Source: Karstenula rhodostoma CBS 690.94 (Eukaryota; Ascomycota; Dothideomycetes; Pleosporales; Didymosphaeriaceae). From it: DNA of 64,000 bases. The translations under genes and the position numbers were made by a program. The DNA lies in assembly GCA_010093485.1 (NCBI GenBank), contig MU001514.1, forward strand, positions 713,145 to 777,144. The letters run 5' to 3'. Every line of letters begins with the position of its first letter. Position 1 is the first letter of the stretch. The notes beneath the pieces are model-generated. The model was not told where the DNA came from and made no database searches. It worked only from the letters and a program-made list of their open reading frames with translations. Below, piece by piece: positions 46,801 to 61,662 of the stretch.

Positions 46801-48400
46801 AATATATTATCTAATATAGAGATTTCCTCTTTTAGTATTCTAAATTTAGAGAAGTATATTAATAAATTTAGTTTTTTAAACTAGTATAATCTAGACCTTA
46901 ACTAGTCTTTTTTATCTTAATTAAACTTAAGTAAAACTAGTTTTATTATATTTAACCTAACTATAAAATAGAAATATACTAGATTATTAAGTTTATATAC
47001 TTTTACTTTTATAGTATAAGTTAAATATATAAATACTTTCTAAAACTTTTTTAACTACCCCTTTAATAATTAATTACTAGATAATATACCTATTATTTTC
47101 TCTAAAAATAAAATATTTAACTATAGTAATAGTAGAGATATAGAGAATATAATAGCTAATAAAATAAAAATAATTTTAGTCTATATAAATAAAACCCTAT
47201 ATATATTAGACTTAATATCTTTTTTAAAATAAATTACTAGTTCTAGAAATTTTACTAATAAAATTCTTACTATATTTTCTAATACCTTTATTTAAATATA
47301 TATTATAAACCTATTTATTATTTTAGCCTATAAAGAAATTATATAGTATATTAAATTTAATAAATAGTTACTAAGCCTAAATAAAATAATTAAAAAAGAT
47401 ATTTTAAAAATAAATAAGGTTCTATTATTTACTACTCTATCTAAAATATAGTAGTTCTAGAGTCTAGTATTTTATTAAATCTACTTTATAAAAAAGATAA
47501 AATATATTCTTATCTAACCTATATAATTATTCTTTAACTAAATAAAAATTAAGGGAGAAGATATAATCCTTATATATTTATAAATTAATTATAAAATAGT
47601 ACTATAACTAAACTAACCCCTTAATAAAGTATATATCCTTAAGAATCTAGTAATATTAATTTAAAAGGAGTATATAAAAGTCTTTACTATATAAATATAA
47701 TTTAGTATAGTTAGAGTATAGAATAGAAAGATAAATATATAAACTATATAAAAAATAGCTAATAATATTAGTTTTTAAAATATATCTTTTTATCTAGCTA
47801 TAAAATAATTAAAGATTAATAATCTAATTTTTAAACTAGAGGAGGATCTATTTATATATAATAATATTACCTCTAATATAGTAGAGTTATAATATATTTA
47901 AGAAATATTAAATAAGAAAGTTTTTATATCTTTTCTAACTAATATTAAAAAATAAAATACTTATACTCTATAAAACCTAGCTACTAAAATCTATCTAAAA
48001 AAGTTTATATATTTATATCTAATAATAATTTATATAATAAATATAAATACTATTAAGTATTAGTTATATAAAGTCTTTATTAATATATTCTAGAAATATA
48101 TAAAATATTATTTATATAATATTAAAACTATTATAAACCCTAATTAGTCTAAAAATTTAATTATCTATATAGCTAATAATCTTTATTAGAAGTACTTAAA
48201 AATTACTCTACTAGCTTTCTAGTCTATAGTAGAGAATAGTATATTAGTATTCTATATACTAAAAGTAGTTATTAAAAAGAAAATAGAAATAATTTATAGA
48301 AATACTAAAAATATTATAGTAGAGAATAACTATAATATACTATAAAGAAATAAATAGAGTAAAATAGTTAATATAATATTTTTTTCTACTAAATAAGTAG

Positions 48401-49650
48401 ATAATTATATTATAGAGATTTACTATAAGGTAGGGTAACTTAATAAAATAGGGGGGATAAAAAGACACGTTATACTTTACTAATATATAAATAAAGGGGG
48501 ACTAAAAAAATAGTTAAGATATACCTAATATCTATATATAGACTAACTAAAAAGGGTATAATATTAAGCTAGCTAAAATAGACTTAATATATATTTACTA
48601 ATATATAAAAATTCTAATAATAGAAAGTTATTAATAAATAAAAAAGATAGTTCTTATTAAAACTAGAAAAAAGTATATATAGGTAGATATTATTACCTAT
48701 ATTACTCCCTCTATCCTATACTCTATTAGTTATTAATAGTATATATATAAAATAGCTATTATTAGTATACTATAAATCCTTTTTAATAGTATAATACTTA
48801 TATAATATTTTAGGTTTACTAGTATAATATCTATATACTAGGATTACCTTATCTAATAGTAGTAGTAATAATAATAATAATAATAGGTTAGTAATCTACC
48901 TATTCCCTATAATTCTAAAAGGTATAAAAGAAGTAGTCTATAATACTAAATAGTACTCCTATAAAGTATATTCTACTATTATAATATATTAGGGTAATAG
49001 TAATAAGCTAAAATAGATTATTACTAAAGTAAAGATTAATAAAAAGGTATATATAGGGATTAGTAATATATTTAAAATATTTTAACTAGGCTAGGGGGTA
49101 ATTAATACTTATAAAATAGAGGTAGAAAATAGATAGTAGCTAGTATATATATAATAAGAGCTATAGAAAATTAAAGCCTATTATAATAAAAAGGTAACTA
49201 AAGAGGATAAAAAGTTTATAGTAGAAATAATAAATAAAATAAATATTTACTAAATATAAGAGATTCTATATAGTATAGTAAATATATAGATAAAAATAAT
49301 AGTATTAGTAAAAGAGTTCTAAATATAGAGCCTATAGAATAATATATAAAGGGTAAAGAATAAAGAATAGAAATAATAGTTATATATAATTAATTTTTAA
49401 TAATAGTAATAGGGGTATATAGTATTTAATTATAAAATACTAAGTATAGGAGCTTAGTATTATATTAATAGTAAAATAAAATAATAAGGATTATAATATA
49501 AAATTAACTAGTATCTAGCTATAATTAGTAGCTTTTAATAGATTTTAATAACTAGTTCTAGAGAAAGATAGTAATTAAATAAACTTAACTTAATAAAGTA
49601 AAGATTCTAAATAAATAAATAAAGAGGTAACTAACTAATACTAGCTATAG
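48401..49650. mobile_element. ~1.25-kb insertion unique to copy 1
   Basis: Copy 2 reads straight from AAGTAAATAGATAACTATA into GAAATTTTTAAAATAG, whereas copy 1 has about 1.25 kb between the two halves. The flanks repeat AGATAATTATA on both sides (near 48,400 and 49,650), consistent with a target-site duplication. No open frame remains. It could be a solo LTR or a short non-autonomous element. Confidence 0.55.
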
Positions 49651-51009
49651 ATAATTATAGTATAGAAATTTTTAAAATAGGTAATAATAATAGTATATTT
49701 ATTCTAATATACTTTAAAGAGGCCTATACCTCTATATATATTACTAATATAAAATATAAATTAATATTATATATAATACTCTTTTTTAAATAGTAGTAGA
49801 TAGTTACTATAAAATAAATAGCTAATATACTAGCTAGTATTAATAAAATAGTACCTATTAAAAACGGGATTATTACTAATATAATTAGCTTAAATAAAAC
49901 TATTTAAATAGGGGTAATTATATTTAAAATATATTTCTAGTAGATTTATAAAAAACTTTTCTATAAACTTCCTAGCTATATTTTATTCTATTCTACTAAC
50001 TTATTATAGATTATATTAAATTATAAATACTATCTTAATTTAAAGCTTATTAATATTTATAAAAAGTAACCTATCTAGTCTACTATAAACTTAAATTATA
50101 AGTAGTTTAGAAATAAATCTAGACCCTTTTTTTATTTTACCTTAGCTAAATTTTATTATTAGATAGTAACTAAGTTTATATAAATATTAATTTACTTTAT
50201 TATTTTTATAATCTCTTCTAATAAGGGGTTAGCTATATTTAGTTTTAAAATAGTTACTAGTTTCTTTAATATAAATTTAAGTATTTAGAATTATAAAGAT
50301 TTTTATAATTAGTATACTATTTTTATAGCCTTTTATAATTATATAACTAAGTTTACTAGTTTCTATACTTTCTAGTTCTATATTAAAGAGAATATTAAAT
50401 TATTTACTAAGAAAAATAACTTTAAACTAGATAAATTTAACTTCTAGAACTATAAAATATAGTTTAATTCCCTATTAATTAAATCTTTAAGTAAATATAT
50501 CTATACTTTTAATTATAAGTTTAGACTAGTATTTTATAAAAAGGTATAAAACTTTTTATAAAATTAGAGTTTTATATAAAGAATTATTTTATAGTTATAT
50601 TTATATAAATTATTTTTATTATTAAACTATTCTATATCTAGGAGTATAAAAAATATTAGAAATTATTTAAAACTACTAGAGAATTTAAACCTCCTTAATA
50701 AGTTTACTAAGTAGGAGGATAAATATTATAAAAAGTTAACTAAGACTAGTTATATTATAGAGTTCTATCTAGATTATAATAACCCCTATCTACTTAATAA
50801 AAAGGATTCTAAGTAAATTCCCCTATAAAGAGGTTAGAAAACTTTTTTATATTTCCCTTTAATATATACTAAATATATTAGGTTATAGAATATATACTAT
50901 ATATTCTATAAAAAATAGTATATATATAAAGTAGTAATACCCGATATTCTATTAACTAATATCTAGTATCCTATTAACTAATACTAATTATTCTACCTAT
51001 TAACTAATA

Positions 51010-51019
51010 NNNNNNNNNN
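51010..51019. other. Assembly gap (10 Ns)
   Basis: Ten undetermined bases inside the 22-bp minisatellite at the head of copy 2. The true array length is unknown. Confidence 0.99.
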
Positions 51020-53840
51020 TAATACTAATTATTCTATTAACTAATACTAATTATTCTATTAATTAATACCTAGTATCTAGAAACTATAATAGAGGTAGTT
51101 ATAAAAGTTTAACTTTTCTATAATCTCCTTTAATATAATCTTTTATATATATCTAAACTTTTCTATTAATCCCTATTATAAAGTATATTCTTTTATATAT
51201 TAATATTACTAAAATTTTTCTCTTTAATAGTATAATATATTAGTTATAGACCTTTTATTAAGTTATATCTTACTAAGTTACTATTTAATAGTTCCTCTAG
51301 TAATAATATTTTAGAAAATAGTCTATTTATTATATAAATAATATATATATTCTTAATTACTATAGAATCCTTAAATATCTCTTTATTATACTTTATAATT
51401 ATATCTATCTAGAAGTTAAATTATATTATAGTTATACCTCTTTTAATATATATATTTAAGATAGTATTCTAAGGTAAAATTATAAATATTTTAATTTTAA
51501 ACTTTACCCTTAATATATACTACCTCTTTTTTATTTTTAGCTATTTTTTAAACTCTTTTTATATAGATAGATTTATATACTCTATAGCTTTTTCCCCTTT
51601 TACTATATAATATAAAACTCTAAATAAGTATTTTTTTATTATAGTTATATAGCCTTTTTTTTATTTACTAGATAATATTTTTCGCTTCTATACTATTATT
51701 TTTACTATTTTAAATTCTATTTAAATTACTATCTATATCTATTACTACTTTATCTCCCTAATAATTCTAATAGTCTAGCCTTACTTTATTATTATATATA
51801 GTAATATAAACCTTATTATATTCCTTTTTATAAAACTAGACTCTATATATATATCTTTTAAATACTATAATAATACTAGCTAGTTTTATTTTTAATTTAT
51901 ATTATTTCCTCTATTTTTTTTAGATAATATACCTTCCTTTACTATAAGTTTACTTACTTTATTTTCTATATTAATAAAGAATCTCTTTTCCTTTTTATAC
52001 TATACTCTCTATACTTATAGTACTATTTTCTAATTCTATAAATAGTCTACTATTTTAATTATTATAGCCCTACTAATTATACTACCTATTATATCTATAC
52101 CTACTTCTAGTAAATTCTAAATAAATTTTCTATACCTTTACTCCTTTTTATTTATTATAATATTTTTAGCTATTATAATAAATAAGTTTTATATATTTAC
52201 TATCTTTTATACTATTACCTTTTTTAATTTCTATTTTAGTTTTTTATTTACCTTTTTTATATTAGCTTTTTTTAGTTACTTCTTTTTTTTTTTTTTTATA
52301 TTTTAGTTCTTCTTTTTATTATTCTATCTCTTAGTATACCTCTTTTTAATACTAACCCTATTAATACTTTTATATACTTTTCTAATATTAGTTTTTCTAT
52401 TCTCTACTATTTAATTTTTATACTCTTATATAATAAACTAAGTAATATTTTTTTTTAAAGTATATTAATATACCTATTATACTATATCCTCTAGTATAGA
52501 TACTATAAAAATATTACTAGTAGAGTTATTCTTATTATATATTTTTCTATATATAGGGTCCCTAGAATATATAGTTTTATATATATACTATAGTATATCT
52601 AGTAAATTACTCTTAATTAGTTTTTTTTTTTTATAAATACCTAATAGTATATATACTATTATTACTAGTATATTTATTATTTAATATTAATAGTTATATT
52701 ATTTTTATTATATACTAATATATAATATTTTTCTAGTTTAGCTTAGTAGCTATTTAATTTTAGTCTAGACTATAGCTAAAATTAAATAGTACTATATATT
52801 TCCTTTATCTTAGTAGTCTACTAATTTTAATCTAAATTAGAACTAAAATTAAGGCTACCTTTTCTATTTATTATAGTCTAAGTAATATTTATTTATTTTA
52901 ATAAAACTTATAATTTTATATTCTATATATTATATTACTATACTCTTCTTTCTAGTAAGGTATTTTTTTATTTTAGTAGAGAGTACTATAATACTACTAT
53001 ACCTAAATAAAAATATAAAATCTAAAAATTAATTAATAATTTATTTAATAACTATTCTCTTCTATAAAACTATAAGGATTTTATTATTTCTACTAAAGTT
53101 AAAATACTTTATTCTAGTTTACTAGTATATAGTAATAGCTATTACTATAATATATATAGCTTAATTATTACTAGAGTTACTATAAAGTATAATATATTTA
53201 TCTACCTATATAATAGTTATATAATCTATAATTATTTCTATAATAATATAATTAAATACTATTTCTAGTACTCTAATTATATTAAAATAATTATAAACTA
53301 ATAGTTCTTTTCTTCTATTCTATCCCTATTTACCTACCTTAGTATAATCTATTAATTTAAGGTACCTTTTATTAATATTATAGAAATTTTATTTAAGCTA
53401 TATAATATCTCTATATTTCTAATTAATTTATATTCTAATTTTTATTACTTTTAATCTATATTATTTCTAGCTAAGCCTATTACTTCTACTATATAACTAA
53501 ATTATAATATAGTTTTTTTTCTAAAATTCTAGCTATAATATACTTTAGTATAAATATAATATATATAAAAATAATAGTTATAATTTATATCTAGTATACC
53601 TTCTATATTTATAAATTTATAAATAGTATATATTAAACTTTTAGAAGTTTTTACTAGTATTATTATATAATAAGTATATCTAGTATTTATTACTATATCT
53701 AAAGCTAAACTTAAATCTAAGCTTTTTTACCTATATACTATTATAAAGAGTATAGTTTATATATAGTAAAATATAGTAATAAAAACCTCCTATTTTATAT
53801 AAATCTAAGTAATATAGAAGTATAAATATAATATTCCTAT

Positions 53841-54086
53841 TATAAGAATTAATTTAACCTAAGGTTAAATCCCCTTATAAAATATTTACCTATCTTCGAG
53901 CTTAGGCCTTATCTAGTAACCTATATATAGATTAGTTAGTAGATTTTAAATATCTAGTATATAGAGAGTCCCTTTCTAGAACCCTTTCTATCTTAGTATT
54001 TTAAGTTTAGTTTTAATTTATATAGTTTCTTCTATCTATTTAATTCTAAGAGTATTTATTCTATTTAGCTATATTCTAGCCTTATA
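53841..54086 (+). mobile_element. 246-bp solo LTR with 5-bp target duplication
   Basis: Present in copy 2 only; copy 1 has the empty site. It starts TATAAGAATTAATTTAACC, contains the palindrome AACCTAAGGTT and ends CTAGCCTTATA. CCTAT flanks both sides (53,836-53,840 and 54,087-54,091). TA...TA ends fit a retroelement TG...CA converted by RIP. Confidence 0.75.
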
Positions 54087-55889
54087 CCTATAATCTCTAT
54101 TAAATCTTATTAAAACTCTATTTTTTACTATACTAATTCTTTCTAAAAAATTTTTCTCTTCTTTTTTTATACTTTATTTTCTAGGGCTATATAACCTAAG
54201 ACTTTTTATTTATAAAAATATTAGTAACTAGCTTAGAAGTAAGTTATAACCTACTTAGATATAATAGAAATTCCTTTTATTATTAAAAAATACTATAATT
54301 ATATATATTTAAATCTATTTAAAAGATATTATTATACTTTCTAGTTTTCCTTACTAGAATAAATTAGTTAGTCTACTTAGTTTAAATTTATTTTTATTAC
54401 CCTAGTAGCCTTCCTTAGTCTCTTCCTCTAAGGTAATAAATTTTAAGAGGCTTATAACTTTACTACTAATATATTAGTCCTTAAAAAAATATATAGGTTT
54501 ATTAGTCTATAGTATTTCTAAGATATACTTTTCTATATAATATTTATAGAGGCTCTAGGTTATTTTAATTCTAATTTACTAATTTTCTAAAAAAAGACTA
54601 GCTTTTTTATTACTAAGCTAGATAACTATAAGATAGAGAATTAAAATAGAAAATTATATAATATATTTAAGATATAGGTATATAATTACTTTACTATAAA
54701 GTATTCTACCTCTATAAATTAATTTATTAATATAGTATACTTCCTTAATATCTTTTAGTATAGGGAGAATTTAGATATTTTTATTTACTAGAATAGGGAT
54801 AGTATAACTATTTATAGAATTAAAATAAACTTTACTTTATTCTCTTCTATAGTAAATAACCTATTTAAGAAAATATTTATTTTTTTCTATTAATTAGTAT
54901 TTATATAGATATAAATAGAACTACCCTCTATTTTATAGAATATACTAAGAGAAAATCTAAAAAATATAATCTCTAACTTTAGTATTTTTAATATAGATAA
55001 TCTATAACTTAAGTATAGTACTAGTTTTATTATTTAATAGCTTTTATAATTATTTAATATAAAGAATTTTAAAGATTATTTATTTACTAATATTAAAAAC
55101 TATATTTAGGTATAGTAGTATTATAATCTTATTTAAGAATTTTTTAATATATTTTTAGATTTTATATACTTTATAAGTAGCTAGTTTAGTTATAGTACTA
55201 AAATATTAAATTTATAATTTAAAAATAGTTATATAACTAGTATTTAGAATATATTCCTCTATAATAGTTTTATTATTATTATTTCTTAATACTATAAGGG
55301 CTATAATAGAGATAAGTTTATAAAAACTATCTACTATTTTTTTTTTATAAAGTAGGTAATCTTTTAGTCTAGTATATCTAGCTTATTTATTCTTTCTACC
55401 TTATTATATAGAAATAAATTAATAAGGAGATATATAACTATTACTATAATTAAGTTTAAAACTATTTATTTTAACTAGATTTACTTAGTAAGTAATAGAC
55501 TACTTTTTAGACTTTTAGTTATATTATAAGGTAGGTAATACTTTATTAAATAGGAAAAAAAATTAATATTAGTATAATATACTATCTCCTTATTACCTTT
55601 AGTAAAAAACTTTCTACTACTAATTACCTACTATAGGAATTATTAAAAAAGGAGGTTAATAAAATAATAGATAAAGTAGAGATAAAAATTTATAAGATAT
55701 AAATTAGTTATTTACTAGAAATAATCTATATAGTTTATACTCTAGATATTTTAAAGATTTTTACTTATTAGTTTAATAATTTAGAGGTATATTTTAAAAT
55801 ATCTACTAAATAGTATAAGACCCTAGAATTCCTTTTAATTTAAAAGAAAGAGGCCCTTTAAAAAGCTAAAAAAGTTATTTATTTTAATT

Positions 55890-56890
55890 ATTTAAATATT
55901 AATATAGTATAACTATTATAAGAGAATCTTAAAAAGTTAGTCTAGTTTAGAGAATAATAAAAGTAAGCTCTCTATATAATTTTAATAGGGAAGAGTATAG
56001 TTATCTATATTATAGGTATTAAATCTAGTAAAAATCTTTTTTTTCTTCTTTCTATTTATTTTCTAGACTATAGTTAGACTATTATTATTATTCTATTAGT
56101 AATATTTTACTCTAATTTTCTTTATTATTATTCTAAATTATAAATTAGAGCTATTATATAGTAGTAAGGAGTATATAATAAATAAATATTTATTATTCTA
56201 GTAATTTCTAAAAATATTTTAAATAATTCCTTTTAGGCCTATATTATTAGGTAGAAAGTATTAGAAGTATTAGAGAGAATTATAATAGATAAGTTTTACT
56301 ATATTATTTTTCTAGATATAACCTATTACTCTTATCTTTATAATTTCTATATATTTATTAAATATTATATCCCTTTTATACTTTTTTTTATAATCCTACT
56401 ACCTATTAAATAGAACTAAGTTTTTTAATTTTTTAGACTTTCTACTAATATTATAATTTTTAGGGAGTTTACTATTTAGTTTAAAATCTAGTATAAGGTT
56501 TATACCTTATATATAATAAGTATAGACCCTATAATAATTATAGTAAAATATATTAAAGAGGTTCTATAATTATATAAAAATATTCTTATTTATATTAACC
56601 TTATTATAACTATAAATATACTAGTTCTATAGTTTAACTATTCTAAATACTATAGAAAAATAAAAGAAAAAAAATAATTTATAAGTTTAATATAATTCTA
56701 GGCCTTAAAAATAGGTACTATAATAGCTATAAGTATTCTTATAAAAGGTCTAAATATACTAGATATATATATAATACTATATTTTATATTATTAGTAAAT
56801 TTCTATAGTCTTATCTAAATAGATAAATAGATTAGTTAGAATAGTAAATCTAGTTTTACTAGACTAGTACTAGTAAATACTATCTCTAAT
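55890..56890 (+). pseudogene. RecQ-type helicase relic in copy 2
   Basis: Counterpart of the copy 1 relic, offset about 12,040 bp. The frame shows GKSIVIYIIGIKSSKNLFF then LLS (Walker A region), YSNFLYYYSKL, ILVISKNILNNSF, VLEVLERIIIDKFYY (DExH position), FILFFIILLPIK (motif III) and AISILIKGLNILDIYIILYF (helicase C). Replacing RIP-type changes (A for G, T for C) restores the expected residues at each motif. Many stop codons are present. It is less degraded than copy 1 at the DExH aspartate. Confidence 0.65.
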
Positions 56891-58639
56891 ATATATTTTA
56901 ATAAGATTAGTAATATAGTAAAGATATTTATTCTTACCTATATATAATTCTAGTCTCTAAATAAAGTCTATTATTATATTATTATTAATAGTTTTCTAGA
57001 TAATAATATCTTAAGGATAATATATACTTTTTTTAAGTAATTTTATAATATTTATATACTAAAATTCTACCCTTCTATATAAACTAACTTTATTTAGATA
57101 CTATAAACTCTCTAGTTAAAGAAATAACTATTAGTAGTACTAATATTAATATTAATATACTAGGGTCTATTACCCTTATATACTCTAATATTCTATAATT
57201 ATATTTATAGGGATATAATAATACCTATAAAATAATTCTTTTTTTAAAATAAATTTATATCTATATAGCCCTAGTATACTATTTTAATTTATAAATAATA
57301 AGCTCTCTATTATATATATCTTTTATTTCTACTAAATAAAAAAAAAAACTTAACTTTTTTATATAAAATACTAATAATACTAGTAAGTTATATACTAAGT
57401 TATTTTATAATAAATTATTTATTTATATAGTCTACTAGAGGCTATACTATATTACCTACTTTATTAAAGGAAACCTATTTAAATATAGATAGAATTAGTA
57501 TACTAGTACTAATAGTAGTTAAACTAAATATATTAAAAATATTATTATAATCTATTAGTATACTATAGATAATAAATAGGTAAAAGGTAATTATTAGTTT
57601 TAACTAATATTTATTAATTACTATCTAGAATAGATATTTCTAGAAATAAGTAAAATAAAAATTACTCTAGCCTAATAAGATTTTTATATTAATAAATATA
57701 TAATTTATAATATTTAGACTATTCTTTAGAATAAATATAAAACTATATACTTTAAATAGATTAATAAAATTAAGAAAATAGAGAGAGATAAATAGAATAT
57801 AAACTTATTATATAATTTTAGAATATATTTTATAAAGATAGTTAATTTTAGAAATAATTATAAAGTAAAAAGAATTATTTTAAAACTAAACTAGATTATA
57901 AAAATATATCTTATATTAGAATAGTATAACTAATTACTTTTATTATATATCTAAAATAGGGACTAGAATATAAAAGGATTAAATATATAGTAAAAAGAAT
58001 AGTAATATTATATATTTATATTTTATTAAATTAATAACTAGGTAATATATAAGGAATACTCCTATAAAGGGATATAAATAAATTAATATTCTATTTAATT
58101 CTAGATAAAATATAATTATTTCTTACTTAAATCTTTTATTTAGATAATATATTAGTTATATAATATAGGCTTAGTATAGGTAAATAAATAGAGTACTTAA
58201 ATAAAATATATACTATTTAAACTCTCTATCCTTTCTACTCTCTATTTTTATTTATTTTATTTTTTAATATTTTTTTATTATTTCTACTATAGTTTTTATT
58301 TCTATTATTCTTAGCTACTATAATATTTCTAGTATTATAAGTATAATAATTAGCTAGATTTAACTAGAAGAGATACTAAATATATTAAACTTTTCTAAAA
58401 ATTTCTAAATAATATAGTTCTAGTTAATAGGCTATCTTTAATTAAATAAGTAATAAGTTAGAAACTTTTTTATAAATTTTTATAGTAATTACTAACTTAG
58501 TATAGATTAGAACCTATTATAATAGAAATTAGTTTACTAATATTATTTAGTATATAGTTTTTTTTTTTTTTTTTATTATTTTTTCTTTTTTATTTATAGA
58601 ACTATATTAGTTTAATATATTTATTATATTTACTATTAT

Positions 58640-58830
58640 TATACTTCTATACTAGTATAGGGGGGGATATTAAAAAGTTTTCTATATATTTTTATATATC
58701 TATAATTACTATACTCTTATACTAGTTTAAGAGAAGATATTAAAAAGTTTCCTATATATCTTTATATACCTATAACTACTATACTTTTATACTAGTTTAA
58801 AGGGGAATATTAAAAAGTTTTCTAAGTACC
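58640..58830 (+). repeat. 70-bp tandem repeat, three units, in copy 2
   Basis: The same array as at 46,600-46,800: three blocks of GATATTAAAAAG or GAATATTAAAAAG spaced about 70 bp apart. Confidence 0.75.
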
Positions 58831-61662
58831 CCTTATATATCTATAATATATTATCTAATATAGAGATTTTCTCTTTTAGTATTCTAGATTTAAAGAAGTA
58901 TATTAATAAATTTAGTTTTCTAAACTAGTATAACCTAGATTTTAATTAACCTCCCTTACCTTAACTAGAGTTAAGTAAAGACAGCCTTACTATATTTAAT
59001 CTAGCTATAAAGTAGAAATATACTAAGTTACTAAGTCTATATACTTTTATTTCTAAAGTATAAGTTAGATATATAAATACTTTCTAAAATTTTTCTAATT
59101 ACCCCTTTAGTAATTAATTACTAGATAATATACCTATTATTTTCTCTAAAAATAAAATATTTAACTATAATAATAGTAGAGATATAAAGAATATAGTAAC
59201 TAATAAAATAAAAATAACCTTAGTTTATATAAATAAAACCCTATATATATTAAACTTAGTATTTTTTTTAAAATAAATTACTAGTTCTAGGGATTTTACT
59301 AATAAAATACTTATTATATTTTCTAATACCTTTATCTAAATATATATTATAAACCTACTTATTACTTTAGTCTATAAAGAAATTATATAGTATATTAAAC
59401 TTAGTAAATAGTTACTAAATCTAGATAGAGTAGTTAAAAAAGATATTTTAAAAATAGATAAGGTTCTATTACTTATTACTTTATTTAAAATATAATAGTT
59501 TTAGAGTCTAGTATTCTATTAGATCTATTTTATAAAAAAGGTAGAGTATATTTTTATCTAACCTATATAATTATTCTTTAACTAAATAAAAATTAAGAAA
59601 GAAGATATAATCCTTATATACTTATAAATTAGTTATAAAATTATCCTATAGCTAAACTAACCCCTTAATAAAGTATATACCCTTAAAAATCTAGTAATAT
59701 TAATTTAAAAGGGGTCTATAAAAGTCCTTACTATATAAATATAATTTAGTATAATTAGGATATAAAATAAAAAAATAAATATATAAGCTATATAAAAGGT
59801 AACTAATAATATTAGTTTTTAAGGTATACCTTCTTACCTAGCTATAAAATAGTTAAAGATTAGTAATTTGATTTCTAAGCTAGAGGAGAATCTATTTATA
59901 TATAATAATATTATCTCTAGTATAGTAAAACTATAATATATCTAAAGGATATTAAATAAGGAAGTCTTTATATTTTTTCTAACTAATATTAAAAAATAAA
60001 ATATTTATACTCTATAGAATCTAGCTACTAAAGTCTAGCTAGAGAAGTTTATATATTTATATTTAATAATAGTTTATATAATAAATATAGATACTATTAA
60101 GTATTAGTTATATAGAGTCTTTATTAATATACTCTAGAAATATATAAAATATTATTTATATAATATTAAAACTATTATAAATTCTAATTAGGCTAAGAAT
60201 CTAATTATCTATATAGCTAATAATTTTTATTAGAAGTATTTAAAGATTATTTTACTAGCTTTTTAGCCTATAATAGAGAATAGTATATTAGTATTCTATA
60301 TACTAAAAGTAATTACTAAAAAGAAAATAGAAATAGTTTATAGAAATATTAAAAATATTATAATAAAGGATAATTATAATATATTATAAAGAAGTAAATA
60401 GGGTAAAATAGCTAATATAATATCTTTTTCTATTAAGTAAATAGATAACTATAATATAGAAATTTTTAAAATAGATAATAATAATAGTATATTTATTCTA
60501 ATATATTTTAAGGAGATTTATACCTCTATATATATTACTAATATAAGGTATAAGTTAATACTATATATAATATTTTTTTTTAAATAATAATAAATAGTTA
60601 CTATAAAATAAATAGTTAATATACTAGCTAGTATTAATAAAATAGTATCTATTAAAAATAGAATTATTACTAATATAATTAGCTTAGGTAAAACTATCTA
60701 AATAGGGGTAATTATACTTAAGGTATATTTCTAGTAGGTTTATAGAAAACTTTTTTATAAACCCCCTAGTTATATTCTATTCTATCCTACTAACTTATTA
60801 TAAATTATATTAAATTATAAATATTACCTTAATTTAAAGCTTACTAATATTTATAAAAAATAACCTATCTAGCCTATTATAAACTCGAATTATAAGTAGT
60901 TTAGAAATAAATTTAGGCCCTTTTTTTATTTTACCTTAACTAAACTTTATTATTAGATAGTAACTAAATTTATATAAATATTAATTTACTTTACTATCTT
61001 TATAATCTTTTCTAATAAGTTATTAACTATATTTAGTTTTAAAGTAGTTACTAGTTTCTTTAATATAAATTCGAGTATTTAGAATTATAAAAATTTTTAT
61101 AATTAATATACTATTTTTATAGTCTTTTATAATTATATAGTTAAATTTACTAGTCCTTATATTTTCTAGTTTTATATTAAGGAGAATATTAAATTATTTA
61201 CTAAGGAAAATAGCTTTAAGCTAGATAAGTTTAACTTCTAAAACTATAAAATATAACCTAATTCCCTATTAACTAAATCTTTAAATAAGTATATTTATAT
61301 TTTTAATTATAAGTTTAGACTAGTATTTTATAATAAGATATAAAACTTTCTATAGAATTAGAATTCTATATAAAGAATTATTTTATAATTATATTTATAT
61401 AGATTATTTCTATTATTAGACTATTTTATATCTAGGGGTATAAAAGATATTAGAAACTATTTAAAACTACTAGAGAATCTAAACCTCCTTAATAAGTTTA
61501 TTAAGTAGAAGGATAAATATTATAAGGAGTTAACTAAAACTAGTTATATTATAGAATTTTACTTAAGTTATAATAACCCCTACCTACTTAATAAGGAGAA
61601 TCCTAAGTAAGTTTTTTTATAGAGAAGTTAGAAAACTTTTCTATATTCCCCTTTAATATATA

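Larger units (their letters stand above)
38985..50870 (+). repeat. Copy 1 of a ~10.7-kb tandem unit, RIP-degraded, carrying a RecQ-like helicase relic
   Basis: Starts at AAATATATTAGGTTATAGGA and runs to TTTAATATATACT just before the same start sequence recurs at 50,871. It matches copy 2 over its whole length, apart from a ~1.25-kb insertion (48,401-49,650) and a longer 22-bp minisatellite. Orientation is direct, head to tail. It is uncertain whether the unit is one element or a nested block. Confidence 0.8.
50871..61662 (+). repeat. Copy 2 of the ~10.7-kb tandem unit
   Basis: Begins at AAATATATTAGGTTATAGAA directly after copy 1 and ends at about CTTTAATATATACTAATAAT near 61,662, where the next start sequence would be expected but is absent. 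It differs from copy 1 mainly by C/T and G/A changes, by a 246-bp solo LTR insertion and by a shortened, gapped minisatellite. Confidence 0.8.

Noticed and set aside
38985..61662. LTR retrotransposon pair sharing a central LTR
   Set aside because: The start sequence of the unit does not recur at the right end of copy 2, no reverse-transcriptase motif was recognised, and RecQ helicase motifs were found instead. A tandem subtelomeric unit fits better.
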